DNA of 37,687 bases, from the NCBI GenBank assembly GCA_021775575.1, contig JAJFHO010000167.1, positions 1-37,687 on the forward strand, given 5' to 3'. This DNA is from Hyphomicrobiales bacterium. GTDB lineage: Bacteria > Pseudomonadota > Alphaproteobacteria > Rhizobiales > Methyloligellaceae. A program made the translations under genes and the position numbers. Below, in pieces: positions 24,535 to 33,367 of the stretch. Numbering within the stretch: the stretch's first letter is position 1; each line of letters opens with the position of its first letter. Below the pieces are notes generated by a model. The model saw only the letters and a program-made list of their open reading frames with translations. It was not told the origin of the DNA and ran no database searches.

Positions 24535-27500
24535 CTAACCCGCGCCCTGGCGGTCCGGATTGGCACTTGTCTTGGCCGGTTTCGACTTGCCGTCATAGCG
24601 CGCCCGGAATGCTTTCATGAAAGCGTCGAGCGTATCGATCGCCGCGACGTCCCTGGCGAGTTCACGAAACGAGACGCCTTGCGATTTGACCGGCTTTGTG
24701 ACGATAACGAAGGATTCCGCATCTCTCGTTTTCACCATTTTCTCGTAGAATTTCTTGCGCACCCTATCGAGACTGAACTGATCCCCCGCCAGGGCGTAGG
24801 CAATCGCTGAACGCAACACATCAAAACGTTCCGCATCGCTGAGCGCAGCCCCCTCCTGCCACCGCCCGCCGAGCATTTTCTCAAGCCCCTGTCCTGCCTT
24901 CAGCCATTTCTGCGCGCTCCACAAGGCGTCGGTTTTAAGCCTCTCGACATCCTCGCCTTCCAGGGTGTTGAGAATCTCGATGGCGGCTTCCGCCCGCCCC
25001 AGCTCGCCGAGTGCGCGCGCCTCGAGCAGACTGCGGCTGCGCCTCAGCTCGCCCGCCAGCCCCGCCTGCCGGGTCTGGCGGATGGCCCTGAGCGCCAAAT
25101 CCGGCTTGTGGTTCATCAGATGCACCATCGCCAGCCGCGTCGCCACCTGCGACCGGGCGGCACCGTTCAAACGATGCAACACCTGATGGTTCAGCAATTC
25201 GGCGGCCTGGTCGAGAAGGTCGAATTCGATAAGGTCGTCGGCGAGACGCCGGATCATCTCATCGCCCTGACGGCCAACCGGCATCAGTTCGCGGAAGTCG
25301 TAGTAGAGAGCCAGCGAATCGATGGGCGCCAGTTTTTCCTTGCCGCCATTCAGGTAGAGATTGCGGAAAACCAGCTTCATGTCGTCCTGGATGAGAGCCG
25401 CGACGCTGGAATTCGGGAAGGCCTGCAAACCGTTTTTCATGAGCTTGAAGGCGTCGCGATACCGTGATTCCTGAATATACAGATTGGCGAGAAGACGCAT
25501 TGCTCCGAGTTCGACACTGTCGCCTCGCCATATGATCAGCAGCCGCTCCAGACCGGCCAGGGCCTCTGCCGGCTTGATCTTTCCCTCGGCGAGAAGCAGG
25601 CCGATCATGCGCAGTTCGGCCTCCGCAATGACTGGACGCTGGTCTCCCTTCAGTACCGCGTTATAGGCTTCCAGGGCCTCGTCGGCGCGGCCGATGCTTT
25701 GAAGATACCATCCGCGCAACAGCAGGCTGCCGGCTTTCAGCGCCTTGTCGGCGATCGGCTCCGGCAGGGCGTCGAGTTCATCGGCCGCCCGGCTCAACTT
25801 CTTCAGCTCCAGCGCGGAACGCGCCGCGGCGAGCCGGAATCTGACCTGCAGATCACTCCGGTAGGAGCCGATCGCATCGGCACCTTCCTCGAAATTCTGC
25901 AGTGCCGATTCCCAATTCTCCTCGGCCGCGTCAAGAAGCCCGAGCCATAACGCGGCGTCCTGATCGTTGGCGAGCGCATGAACCTCGAAATCCTTGCGCG
26001 CTTCCTTATTGCGGCTCAGGAGCGTCAGTACGCCGCCACGCAGCGCATTGAAGGATGGGTCGTTGACAAGGGCCGGATCGATTCCGGCCATGCGTTTCAG
26101 CACCCCCAGCGCTTCCCTTGTGAAGCCATTGGCGAAATAGAGCTGCGCCAGATCGAAACGCCGGTCATTGCGCTGATCGTCTTCGGCAAGCGCGATCGCC
26201 CGTTGAAAGCTATGGATTCTCTGCGAGAGCTTGGACGGGTCCTTTACCTCCCAGACTTGGACTTCGAGAAAGCCCATGCGCCCTTTTCGCGCCAAGGGCT
26301 TTCGGCCCGGAACATATTGATGGACATCCCCGGCCGACAATGTAAGCCCGCTGCGCCGTGTAATTATCACCTCGTCGAGCTTGAGCCGGACGGCGACATC
26401 ATCGGAATTTATCTGGAAGGCAAGCCCATGCGCGGTGGCGATCGCCGTGAATTCCACGAAATCCTGGGGCTTGGCGACGCTGCGTTGCGGGGCGAAGGCG
26501 GTGACCACCGCAAGCCGGTCGCCGATCTCGGGATCGGCCAGCCAGTGGACACGGCCCGGATTTTTGAGACTTATTCCAATCACGGAGCGCTTGTCGTCCC
26601 GCAATTTGCGCTGCAGTTTCACGGCTTCCGAGTGACCGCTCACCAGATCGCCAATATCGACGATCCATGCGGAATCATGGCTGGAAACATATGTCAGCCA
26701 GGCCCGGGAAAGCTGCAGCCGGAGATATTGCATCGAACCGGAGCGTATATGCCGGACGCCCGTCAGCTTGTCGCCCTGGGCAGCCTTCAATGCCTTGAGA
26801 TCAAGCGGCTGCGTCGAGTCGAAAACCAGCCAAATCGTGCGCGCCCGCCGGAATACAGCCGCCGAAACCGGGCTCGCAAACGGGAATGTCAGCCTCAGAT
26901 TGGGTCCAGCGCTTTCAACTTGAACGGCGGTGGCGCCCGTCTCCGGGACCGGCTCGGATGACGGCGCTGCGGCAGGGACGGCTGTTTGCTCGGGATTGCG
27001 CGCTTCGGCGACGGGCTGAGCGATAGCGGCCGCCGGTGGCGGCAATACCGCCGGCTCGGCCGCCGGAGCGGGCGCTGTTTGTTGGGCCGCTGGTGGAGCC
27101 GCCGCAACGCTCGGCGCCGGCTGAACGCCGGTATCGCGCGCCGGCCGGCGATCGGGCAACGGCGCCGCTTCGACAGTCTGTACAGCCGGGGTCTGTTCCG
27201 CCGGCGCGTCCGGCGCTTCAACGGTGTCGCCCCGCTCCGCCGCAACGATATCGTCGGAACTGAGGTCCTCGGTCTGAATATCAACCTGCTGGTCCGGCTT
27301 CTCCGCGGCGGTTGCCGCGTCGTCAGCTGCCGTTTCGGCTGACATCACCGTCACGTCCTTCGCCGTTTCAGGCACGGTACTGTCTTGCGAAGACGGCCGA
27401 AGCCCGAGCATCTCGGCGGTCTTGTCGGCTGACACGCCGGGTGACACATCGGGTCCGGTCAGGTCGACAACATAGGTGAAGCCCTCCCGGAAGCCGCGGA

Positions 27501-28335
27501 CATCGACATCGTCGTCCACGCTTAGCACCACTTCCATTTTGTGGCCGGTCTTTTTCAGCTCCACGCCTTTCAGATATTTTGGCGGGTCGGTCTTGAGGGC
27601 CGCGAGATGGGCATCGGCCTGGGCGCCGAACTCGATGTGCGCATTCGAACCCTGCCGGCTCAGATTCACCGTCACGAATTTGTTCCAGTCGAAAACGATC
27701 CTGCTGAATGTGGGGTTGCGGGCCAGACGGATATCCAGCTTGTACGGAAATTTGGTGGCCTCGCGCTGGCGTTCCTCTTCCTTGGCCTTGCGTTCCCTTT
27801 CGGTCGCTTTGCGCGACAACATCTTGATCACATGTGGCGGCAGCGGTGGCGGAGCCCCTTTCCATTCCGGCGGAAGAATGTCCACGTAGAGCTGGTCGCC
27901 AGCTTCCATCAGATTGATCCGGAAAGTCCTGTTGAGTGCGATCCGCAACGCACGTCCGTCCGGGTCGCGGCGGGCGAGCCCGACATAATTCGGCAAGTCC
28001 TGCGGGACTTCCCGCAGATCGGCCTTCACGGAATCTTCAAACCACAGAACCAGAACTCCGGAATCGAGTTCGTGGCGATAGGGCGGAAGGCTATCGAAAT
28101 CGAGAATGATCCGGCCGTAACCGCTTTCCTCGCGCGCCTCCACACGCGCATTGCTGTCCGCTGCCGCATTGCCGGTATGCAGGACAAGCGCCAGGCCGAT
28201 GGCGAAGGCAAATAAGGCGATACGCGCTACGCCGCTCTCAAGCGCGCGACTGAGCTTGCCATACCGGGTTCTCACGCGATGCGAAAGAAAATGGCCTATG
28301 CCGTTGAAGAGCTGCTGCAAAACCGCACCCATCAT
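24535..28335 (-). CDS. Large periplasmic TPR protein, possible MotE partner
   Basis: This 1266-residue protein is of unknown function. Residues 38-58 form a hydrophobic signal or membrane anchor ending LHTGNAAA. Then come two beta-rich modules (about 62-156 and 196-294) resembling AMIN-type folds, separated by a charged helix (RKATERERKAKEEERQRE). A Pro/Ala-rich low-complexity linker spans about 320-475, and another beta-rich region about 476-665. From about 690 onward the sequence is helical repeats of the TPR type (RFDLAQLYFANGFTREALGVL, AGSLLLRGWYLQSIGRADEALEAYNAVL). The next gene upstream is motE, whose product in Sinorhizobium is the chaperone for periplasmic MotC, so this may be a MotC-like motor protein; that is an inference. 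A CtrA box lies 73 bases upstream. The start could be 28335 or 28332. Confidence 0.75.
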   Translation of the reverse strand: MMGAVLQQLFNGIGHFLSHRVRTRYGKLSRALESGVARIALFAFAIGLALVLHTGNAAADSNARVEAREESGYGRIILDFDSLPPYRHELDSGVLVLWFEDSVKADLREVPQDLPNYVGLARRDPDGRALRIALNRTFRINLMEAGDQLYVDILPPEWKGAPPPLPPHVIKMLSRKATERERKAKEEERQREATKFPYKLDIRLARNPTFSRIVFDWNKFVTVNLSRQGSNAHIEFGAQADAHLAALKTDPPKYLKGVELKKTGHKMEVVLSVDDDVDVRGFREGFTYVVDLTGPDVSPGVSADKTAEMLGLRPSSQDSTVPETAKDVTVMSAETAADDAATAAEKPDQQVDIQTEDLSSDDIVAAERGDTVEAPDAPAEQTPAVQTVEAAPLPDRRPARDTGVQPAPSVAAAPPAAQQTAPAPAAEPAVLPPPAAAIAQPVAEARNPEQTAVPAAAPSSEPVPETGATAVQVESAGPNLRLTFPFASPVSAAVFRRARTIWLVFDSTQPLDLKALKAAQGDKLTGVRHIRSGSMQYLRLQLSRAWLTYVSSHDSAWIVDIGDLVSGHSEAVKLQRKLRDDKRSVIGISLKNPGRVHWLADPEIGDRLAVVTAFAPQRSVAKPQDFVEFTAIATAHGLAFQINSDDVAVRLKLDEVIITRRSGLTLSAGDVHQYVPGRKPLARKGRMGFLEVQVWEVKDPSKLSQRIHSFQRAIALAEDDQRNDRRFDLAQLYFANGFTREALGVLKRMAGIDPALVNDPSFNALRGGVLTLLSRNKEARKDFEVHALANDQDAALWLGLLDAAEENWESALQNFEEGADAIGSYRSDLQVRFRLAAARSALELKKLSRAADELDALPEPIADKALKAGSLLLRGWYLQSIGRADEALEAYNAVLKGDQRPVIAEAELRMIGLLLAEGKIKPAEALAGLERLLIIWRGDSVELGAMRLLANLYIQESRYRDAFKLMKNGLQAFPNSSVAALIQDDMKLVFRNLYLNGGKEKLAPIDSLALYYDFRELMPVGRQGDEMIRRLADDLIEFDLLDQAAELLNHQVLHRLNGAARSQVATRLAMVHLMNHKPDLALRAIRQTRQAGLAGELRRSRSLLEARALGELGRAEAAIEILNTLEGEDVERLKTDALWSAQKWLKAGQGLEKMLGGRWQEGAALSDAERFDVLRSAIAYALAGDQFSLDRVRKKFYEKMVKTRDAESFVIVTKPVKSQGVSFRELARDVAAIDTLDAFMKAFRARYDGKSKPAKTSANPDRQGAG

Positions 28336-28407
28336 ATTGCAAACGGCTGAGAATACTGCGGAAAAAACCGTTCGCGGGACCTGTCGTCAAGACTATGTAA
28401 AGACGGG

Positions 28408-28422
28408 TTAACGCCGGCTTAA
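28408..28422. promoter_or_regulatory. CtrA-type box upstream of the large TPR gene
   Basis: The sequence TTAACGCCGGCTTAA fits TTAA-N7-TTAA with no mismatch. It lies in the 119-base gap between motE and the TPR gene, 73 bases before the latter's start, so it suggests a separate promoter for this gene within the cluster. Confidence 0.65.
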
Positions 28423-28454
28423 AAACAGCCGCGGCGTCCTGACAAAAAAACCGG

Positions 28455-29198
28455 TCAACCGGGCGTTTCGCTTGCGATTTTCGGCAATGCGTCCGTTCTG
28501 GGAGCCTGCTGTTCATCCCTGATCGCCAGCTCCATGGTCACCCGCTCGGCAACCGCGGGCTCCATTGCCGCGAAAATCGGCGAAATGGTCCGCGGTTTCA
28601 TCCGGCGCACGAGATCGGTCAGGACAGCGATATCGAGGCGGTTGAAAATGCGCGCCGCGTCTTTCGGTTTCATTTTGGAGTAGAGCGTAACCAGCTTGGC
28701 ATATTCTTCGTCGCGCGCGTCGTCACGCTTCTTGAGCTCGGTTTCGATACGCTGCTCGATTGCCTTGAGCTCCGTGATTCTGGTCTCGACGCGCTGCTCG
28801 ACGGCTTTGAGCAGATTCTCCCGCATTGCAAGGTCGCGCGCCTGTTTGTCGAGCTCCTTGCGCCGCTCCGACAGGCTTGTCAGAACGGCCGTCGTTGCAC
28901 CCGCCGGCGCCGCCCCGGGTCCGACAGCTTCGGCAGTATCGGTATTTGACTGATCGGCCTCGGGTTTACTCGCCTTCTCGACCGCCTTTTTGGCCGGCTC
29001 CTTAGCCGGCTTTTCAGGAACATCGGCTGCCTTTTCCGGCTTGGCCGGCTCCTCTGTCTTCGGCTTGGAATCCTGCGCGCTCGCCGGCGCCGAACCGGTG
29101 AACATGTAGCCATTGCTGAACAGCAGACCGCTGATTTTCAGGCCAAACAGGCAGATTGCGGCAATCGCGAGCAACGGCAGCAGGCGCACCTGACCCAT
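28455..29198 (-). CDS. motE: MotE family protein
   Basis: This 247-residue protein has an N-terminal hydrophobic anchor or signal (LLPLLAIAAICLFGLKISGLLF) and then a low-complexity Lys/Pro/Glu/Ala linker (about 45-95). A long coiled coil follows (about 105-170; KELDKQARDLAMRENLLKAVEQRVETR pattern). The C-terminal domain is MgtE-N-like, with YSKMKPKDAARIFNRLDIAVLTDLVRRMKPRTISPIFAAM. This is the MotE arrangement; MotE is a periplasmic chaperone for the motor protein MotC. The ATG at 29198 shares one base with the preceding stop, and a GTG at 29201 would also serve; AAGGA lies upstream. It follows the DUF6468 gene and precedes the TPR gene. Confidence 0.88.
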   Translation of the reverse strand: MGQVRLLPLLAIAAICLFGLKISGLLFSNGYMFTGSAPASAQDSKPKTEEPAKPEKAADVPEKPAKEPAKKAVEKASKPEADQSNTDTAEAVGPGAAPAGATTAVLTSLSERRKELDKQARDLAMRENLLKAVEQRVETRITELKAIEQRIETELKKRDDARDEEYAKLVTLYSKMKPKDAARIFNRLDIAVLTDLVRRMKPRTISPIFAAMEPAVAERVTMELAIRDEQQAPRTDALPKIASETPG

Positions 29199-29704
29199 CA
29201 CGCGGCATCCTTCGCAGCGTCATCCTGCGAATAGGACTTCCCGCGCTGCGCATTCAGCAGCCCAAGCCCCATTTTGCTATGACGCAGATCCGGCGCCAGT
29301 TCGTGTGCCGCGGCGCGGCCGGCCAATGGCTTGCTGCTACGTTCGGCCGCCATCTGGTGCAATGGCGCAAGCGCCGAGCGTCCCTGCGTGATGACGTCGA
29401 GTTTCGACAGCAAGCCTTCACCGCGTTCGATGCCCGCGGCCAGGAGGGATTGCGCCTTTTCGGCCCTGTCGGTCTGGTCGCCGAGCGTTTCCTCGATCGA
29501 ACCGGACGTTTGGCGCAGATTTGCGAGCGCCTGTTCGGCATGACCGGTCGCCGCATACAGGTCGCGAACAACCGCCCGCAGATCCGATTTATCCGACCTC
29601 AATTGTTCAAGCTTTCGATTCACAATCACACAATAACCGATTGTAACGACGAGCAATGCCGCAACGAGCGCCTCAACGACAAACCCCAGCGATGATCCAT
29701 TCAT
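29198..29704 (-). CDS. DUF6468 flagellar-operon protein
   Basis: This 168-residue protein has one N-terminal transmembrane helix (about 7-28, LGFVVEALVAALLVVTIGYCVIV) and then a long predicted helical stretch (NRKLEQLRSDKSDLRAVVRDLYAATGHAEQALANLR). It matches the DUF6468 family found in alphaproteobacterial flagellar operons between fliM and motE. Function is unknown; a role at the motor or switch is inferred from its place. It starts two bases after the fliM stop and its own stop overlaps motE, so all three are tightly coupled. Confidence 0.85.
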   Translation of the reverse strand: MNGSSLGFVVEALVAALLVVTIGYCVIVNRKLEQLRSDKSDLRAVVRDLYAATGHAEQALANLRQTSGSIEETLGDQTDRAEKAQSLLAAGIERGEGLLSKLDVITQGRSALAPLHQMAAERSSKPLAGRAAAHELAPDLRHSKMGLGLLNAQRGKSYSQDDAAKDAA

Positions 29705-29706
29705 TA

Positions 29707-30888
29707 TTATACGGCCTCCGCAATTTCCTGATTGTCGTTCGTGCTTGTTGCAACTTTCGGCTTGCTCTTTTTGAAGCCCTGCGCGACCCGTATCGCCACA
29801 TTCTCGCCGACACGTCCGATCGAACCTGTGGTAAGCGGTATGCCGCTGCAGCGCAGCTGAACCGGGTCATCCGGCCCACTGTTGAGAACAATTGTTTCAC
29901 CGACCTTGAGGTTCATGATATTCCGCAAGGGAAGCGTCATTTGATCGAGCACGGCCTCAATCGGAACCGACGTCCGATGGATTTCGGTTGCCAGATGGCT
30001 CTCCCAGATCGTATCGCGGCCGAATTTCTCCCCCATGAAGCCTTGCAGCAGCAGCTCCCGGATCGGCTCCAGCGTCGCGTAAGGAATCAGCACTTCGACG
30101 CGGCCGCCGCGATCTTCCATATCGATTCGCAGCTTGATCAGGATTGCGGCGTTCGCCTGGCGCGTAATCGCGGCGAAACGCGGATTTGTCTCCAACCGCT
30201 CGACTTCGAACTTGACGGGCGACAGCGGCTCGAACGCCGCCTCGGCATCTTCGAGGATCACCTCGATCAGCTGCTTCATCAAATTCGTTTCGATGGTCGT
30301 ATAGGGGCGGCCTTCGATACGGATTGCCGGAGTTCCGCGTCCGCCAAGCAAGACGTCCACGATCGAGTATATCAGTGTGGAGCCAACCGTAAGCAAAGCA
30401 TAGTTATCCCATTCGACGGCCTTGAAGACCGAGATCATCGCCGGCAGCGGAATCGAATTGAGATAGTCACCGAACCGCGTGGTCGAGATATGGTCGAGAC
30501 TGACCTCGACATTGTCGGACGTGAAATTCCGTAATGACGTTGTCAACAGGCGGACCAGGCGATCGAAAATGATCTCCAGCATCGGCAGACGTTCATACGA
30601 CACCATCCCCGAATTGATGATGGCGCGGATGCCGCTGGTATCGGTGAGGGCCTGTTCATCGAAATCGAATCCGAGAAGACTGTCGATCTCGTCCTGATCG
30701 AGAACGCGTTCGCCGCCGCCCGCCTCCCCTTCCGTGGTCGAGCCATCGTCGATCATCGCCGCCCATTGGGCGGCGACGTCTTCGTCGAATTCCTCTCTGT
30801 CCTCGTCGTCCTCGCCGTCCTCGCCGTCCAGCGCGGCGCCCCATTCGTCGGCTAGTGCGTCCTGGTCCATGTCGTCGTCAAAAGCCAT
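29707..30888 (-). CDS. fliM: Flagellar motor switch protein FliM
   Basis: FliM, here 393 residues, forms the C-ring with FliG and FliN and binds CheY-P. The CheY-binding motif LDQDEIDSLL is at 63-72 rather than at the extreme N-terminus. It is preceded by an acidic extension containing two similar segments (DQDALADEWGAALDG at 8-22 and DEDVAAQWAAMIDDG at 35-49). The middle CheC-like domain includes NSGMVSYERLPMLEIIFDRLVRLLTTSLRNF and the region around VLLGGRGTPAIRIEGRPYTTIE. The C-terminal SpoA domain ends near LRCSGIPLTTGSIGRVGENVAIRV. It lies 13 bases behind fliL. Confidence 0.96.
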   Translation of the reverse strand: MAFDDDMDQDALADEWGAALDGEDGEDDEDREEFDEDVAAQWAAMIDDGSTTEGEAGGGERVLDQDEIDSLLGFDFDEQALTDTSGIRAIINSGMVSYERLPMLEIIFDRLVRLLTTSLRNFTSDNVEVSLDHISTTRFGDYLNSIPLPAMISVFKAVEWDNYALLTVGSTLIYSIVDVLLGGRGTPAIRIEGRPYTTIETNLMKQLIEVILEDAEAAFEPLSPVKFEVERLETNPRFAAITRQANAAILIKLRIDMEDRGGRVEVLIPYATLEPIRELLLQGFMGEKFGRDTIWESHLATEIHRTSVPIEAVLDQMTLPLRNIMNLKVGETIVLNSGPDDPVQLRCSGIPLTTGSIGRVGENVAIRVAQGFKKSKPKVATSTNDNQEIAEAV

Positions 30889-30901
30889 TTTGCCACTCCG
30901 T

Positions 30902-31441
30902 CTATTGGACGATGATTTCCTTGAAAAGAACCCGATTTACCTGGTTGGGATGGATCTCGAGATTGATCCTGCGCAGTAATTCTTCCTTGAGGCGGAAGAT
31001 CCCGGCTGATCCGTCAAGGTCGGTGCTGCGAAGTTCGCGGAGATATAACTGGAAGGTATCGAGGACGCGCGGCATGACCGGCGTCAGGGCGTCAAACGCA
31101 GCCTGATCGGACGTCTCCAGCGATACCTTGAGCTTGAGATATTGAACGCGCTTTTCACGAGAGCTCAGATTGACCACCATCTCGGGAAGATCATAGTAGA
31201 GCTTGGCGGTCGCCGCAGCGGTGCCCTTCTCGCCCTCGGTACCGATCAGCCCGAGGGAGGTCGCGCCAAAAAACCCCCCGCCGCCCAACAGCAGAAGCAC
31301 GGGGGGCACCACCATCAGAAGCAATTTCCGGTTTAACTTAAAGCGCTTCTCGACAACGGCACCCTCTTCGGATTCAGCTTCCGGCTCTTCACCTTCGTTG
31401 ACTTCGTCGGCCTCTGCCTCTTCGTTCGGCTCGTCTGCCAT
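30902..31441 (-). CDS. fliL: Flagellar basal body-associated protein FliL
   Basis: FliL, here 179 residues, is a single-pass inner-membrane protein that helps stators. Its N-terminus is very acidic (about 1-30), followed by KRFKLNRKLLLMVVPPVLLLLGGGGFFG with the membrane helix at about 40-62. The periplasmic domain has YYDLPEMVVNLSSREKRVQYLKLKVSLET and ends with LKEELLRRINLEIHPNQVNRVLFKEIIVQ, the family signature. It is the first gene of the leftward fliL-fliM-DUF6468-motE unit. Confidence 0.95.
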   Translation of the reverse strand: MADEPNEEAEADEVNEGEEPEAESEEGAVVEKRFKLNRKLLLMVVPPVLLLLGGGGFFGATSLGLIGTEGEKGTAAATAKLYYDLPEMVVNLSSREKRVQYLKLKVSLETSDQAAFDALTPVMPRVLDTFQLYLRELRSTDLDGSAGIFRLKEELLRRINLEIHPNQVNRVLFKEIIVQ

Positions 31442-31762
31442 GCCCGGTTGCTCCGTCGGTTGGGGGCGCGTTAACGCAGTATCCGTCGCGCGCGAAAAAC
31501 AGGCGGCTGGATGTAAATTTCATTTAAGGAGCGGTAGGGTTAACGAATGGTTGCCATTTGCACCATTCCGGCATTTTTTGCCGGGTTATTTTTGCCGACT
31601 GAACAGTTCTCGCACGGCCAGTAAAACATCAACTCATTGTTTTTGCTGAAAAATCATAGTGGCACGCCACCTGCAATGGTTATGGCAAGCCGCCGAGGCG
31701 AGTTTTGGCCCACCGGTATCGAGTTGCGGCATTGCAATTGTTGAGCAAATCCGGAACGGACG
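31442..31762. promoter_or_regulatory. Divergent promoter region between fliL and flgF
   Basis: This 321-base gap drives fliL to the left and flgF to the right. It holds a sigma-54-type site at 31660-31675 (annotated separately) and a partial CtrA-type site TTAA-N7-TTGC at 31540-31554. Another TTAA core lies at 31471-31474. The inverted repeat CCGGCA-TTTTT-TGCCGG at 31568-31584 may bind a regulator. I see no small gene in it. Confidence 0.6.
31660..31675 (+). promoter_or_regulatory. Sigma-54-type promoter for the flgF operon
   Basis: The sequence TGGCACGCCACCTGCA matches TGGCACG-N4-TTGCW with one mismatch (C for T). GG at 31661-31662 and GC at 31673-31674 have the required 10-base spacing. 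Transcription would start near 31686, about 77 bases before flgF. Sigma-54 control of middle flagellar genes is known in Caulobacter; here it is inferred. Confidence 0.75.
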
Positions 31763-32506
31763 ATGGAAAACGCACTCCTAATCGGCCTATCGCGCCAGAT
31801 GACCCTACAGCACAAGATGGGCGTCATTGCCAATAATATGGCGAACGTCAACACCGCCGGCTACAAACGCGACGAGCTCTTGTTTGAGGAACATCTGATG
31901 CCGGTCGCGCGGATGAGCGACGCGACGCCTCAGGACGCACGGCTGTCCTTCGTGCTCGACCCCTCAATGTATCGCAATTTCGAACAGGGCGGCTTTGTCC
32001 AGACCGGCAACGACCTCGATGTCGCCATTTCCGGCGATGCCTGGTTCGTGGTGCAGACGCCGAAGGGCGACCGTTACACGCGCAACGGCGAATTCAAGAT
32101 CAACGCGGACGGCCAACTGACCATGGCATCGGGCGACCCCGTCCTTGGCGAAGGCGGCCCGATCACCTTCGCACAGGGCGAAACCGGGATCGAGATCGCC
32201 AGCGACGGGACAATCTCCACGAATCTGGGTCAGCGCGGCAAGCTCCGCCTGGTGCATTTTGCAGACAACGATGTCCTGAAAAAGGAAGGCGCATTGATGT
32301 TTTCCACCGACACCGCCCCGCAGGCGGCGGAGGACGCAACCGTGGCTCAGGGAATTATCGAGAATTCCAACGTTCAACCCGTCGTCGAGCTCACGCGCAT
32401 GATCGAAACGGTACGTGCCTACACATCAATCTCCCAGATCCTGGAGCGCACCCAGCAATTACGCCAGGACGCGATCGAGCGGCTGGGCGGCGCAAACGGA
32501 AGCTAG
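31763..32506 (+). CDS. flgF: Flagellar rod protein FlgF
   Basis: FlgF, here 247 residues, is a proximal rod protein. It begins with the axial motif HKMGVIANNMANVNTAGYKRDELLF. The central part has GGFVQTGNDLDVAISGDAWFVVQTP and YTRNGEFKINADGQL, as in rod and hook proteins. The C-terminus NVQPVVELTRMIETVRAYTSISQILE is the usual helical end. It is the first gene of the flgF-flgG-flgA-flgH operon, 57 bases before flgG. Confidence 0.95.
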   Translation: MENALLIGLSRQMTLQHKMGVIANNMANVNTAGYKRDELLFEEHLMPVARMSDATPQDARLSFVLDPSMYRNFEQGGFVQTGNDLDVAISGDAWFVVQTPKGDRYTRNGEFKINADGQLTMASGDPVLGEGGPITFAQGETGIEIASDGTISTNLGQRGKLRLVHFADNDVLKKEGALMFSTDTAPQAAEDATVAQGIIENSNVQPVVELTRMIETVRAYTSISQILERTQQLRQDAIERLGGANGS

Positions 32507-32563
32507 GCCTAATTCCTGCCGGCCCAAAAACCGGCGAGACAAAAACATGAAGGAATCGACACA

Positions 32564-33352
32564 ATGAATTCCCTGCAGATAGCGGCCACCGGGATGATGG
32601 CCCAGGAACTCAATGTCGAAGTCATTTCGAACAATATCGCCAATATGCGGACGACGGGTTTCAAGCGCGTGCGCGCTGAATTCCAGGACCTGCTGTATCA
32701 GGATCTGCGCCGCGTCGGCGCGACGTCGTCCGACTCCGGCACAACGGTGCCGACCGGGATCCAGATCGGCTTCGGCGTCAAGACAGGCGCAACCTCGCGG
32801 GTGATGAGCCAGGGCAGCCTGACCAATACCGAGAAGGAGCTTGATCTCGCCATCCGCGGCGAAGGTTTCTTTGAAATCTCGCTTCCCAACGGCGAGACCG
32901 CCTATACCCGCGATGGATCCTTCGAACTGGATGCCGATGGCCGGCTGGTCACGCTCGACGGTTACGAGGTTCAGCCCGGGATCACCATTCCCAACAATGC
33001 CCGCAGCATCACCATCAACAAGGAAGGCACCGTCGAGGTGCTGGTCGATGGCAACACCGCGCCTCAGCAGGCGGGACAGCTTCAGCTCACCCGCTTCGTG
33101 AACAAGGGCGGGCTTGAGGCGATCGGCGACAATCTGTTTCTGGAAACGCCGGCCAGCGGCAGCCCGTCGCAAGGCAATCCCGGCCAGACCGGTTTTGGCG
33201 ACCTCCTGCAGAAATTCCTCGAATCCGCCAATGTCAACGCGGTCTCCGAATTGTCGGACCTGATCGCGGCGCAGCGCGCCTACGAGATGAATGCGCGGGT
33301 CATCAGCGCTTCCGACGAAATGATGTCGGCCACAACGAACATCCTGAGGTAG
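32564..33352 (+). CDS. flgG: Flagellar distal rod protein FlgG
   Basis: FlgG, here 262 residues, forms the distal rod. Its N-terminus MNSLQIAATGMMAQELNVEVISNNIANMRTTGFK-type sequence and the FQDLLYQDLRRVG stretch are diagnostic; the latter corresponds to the FlgG-specific insertion that keeps the rod straight. ETAYTRDGSFELDADGRLV and the C-terminal NVNAVSELSDLIAAQRAYEMNARVISASDEMM are conserved. AAGGA lies ten bases before the ATG. Length is usual. Confidence 0.97.
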   Translation: MNSLQIAATGMMAQELNVEVISNNIANMRTTGFKRVRAEFQDLLYQDLRRVGATSSDSGTTVPTGIQIGFGVKTGATSRVMSQGSLTNTEKELDLAIRGEGFFEISLPNGETAYTRDGSFELDADGRLVTLDGYEVQPGITIPNNARSITINKEGTVEVLVDGNTAPQQAGQLQLTRFVNKGGLEAIGDNLFLETPASGSPSQGNPGQTGFGDLLQKFLESANVNAVSELSDLIAAQRAYEMNARVISASDEMMSATTNILR

Positions 33353-33367
33353 GGAGGGATGAAACCG

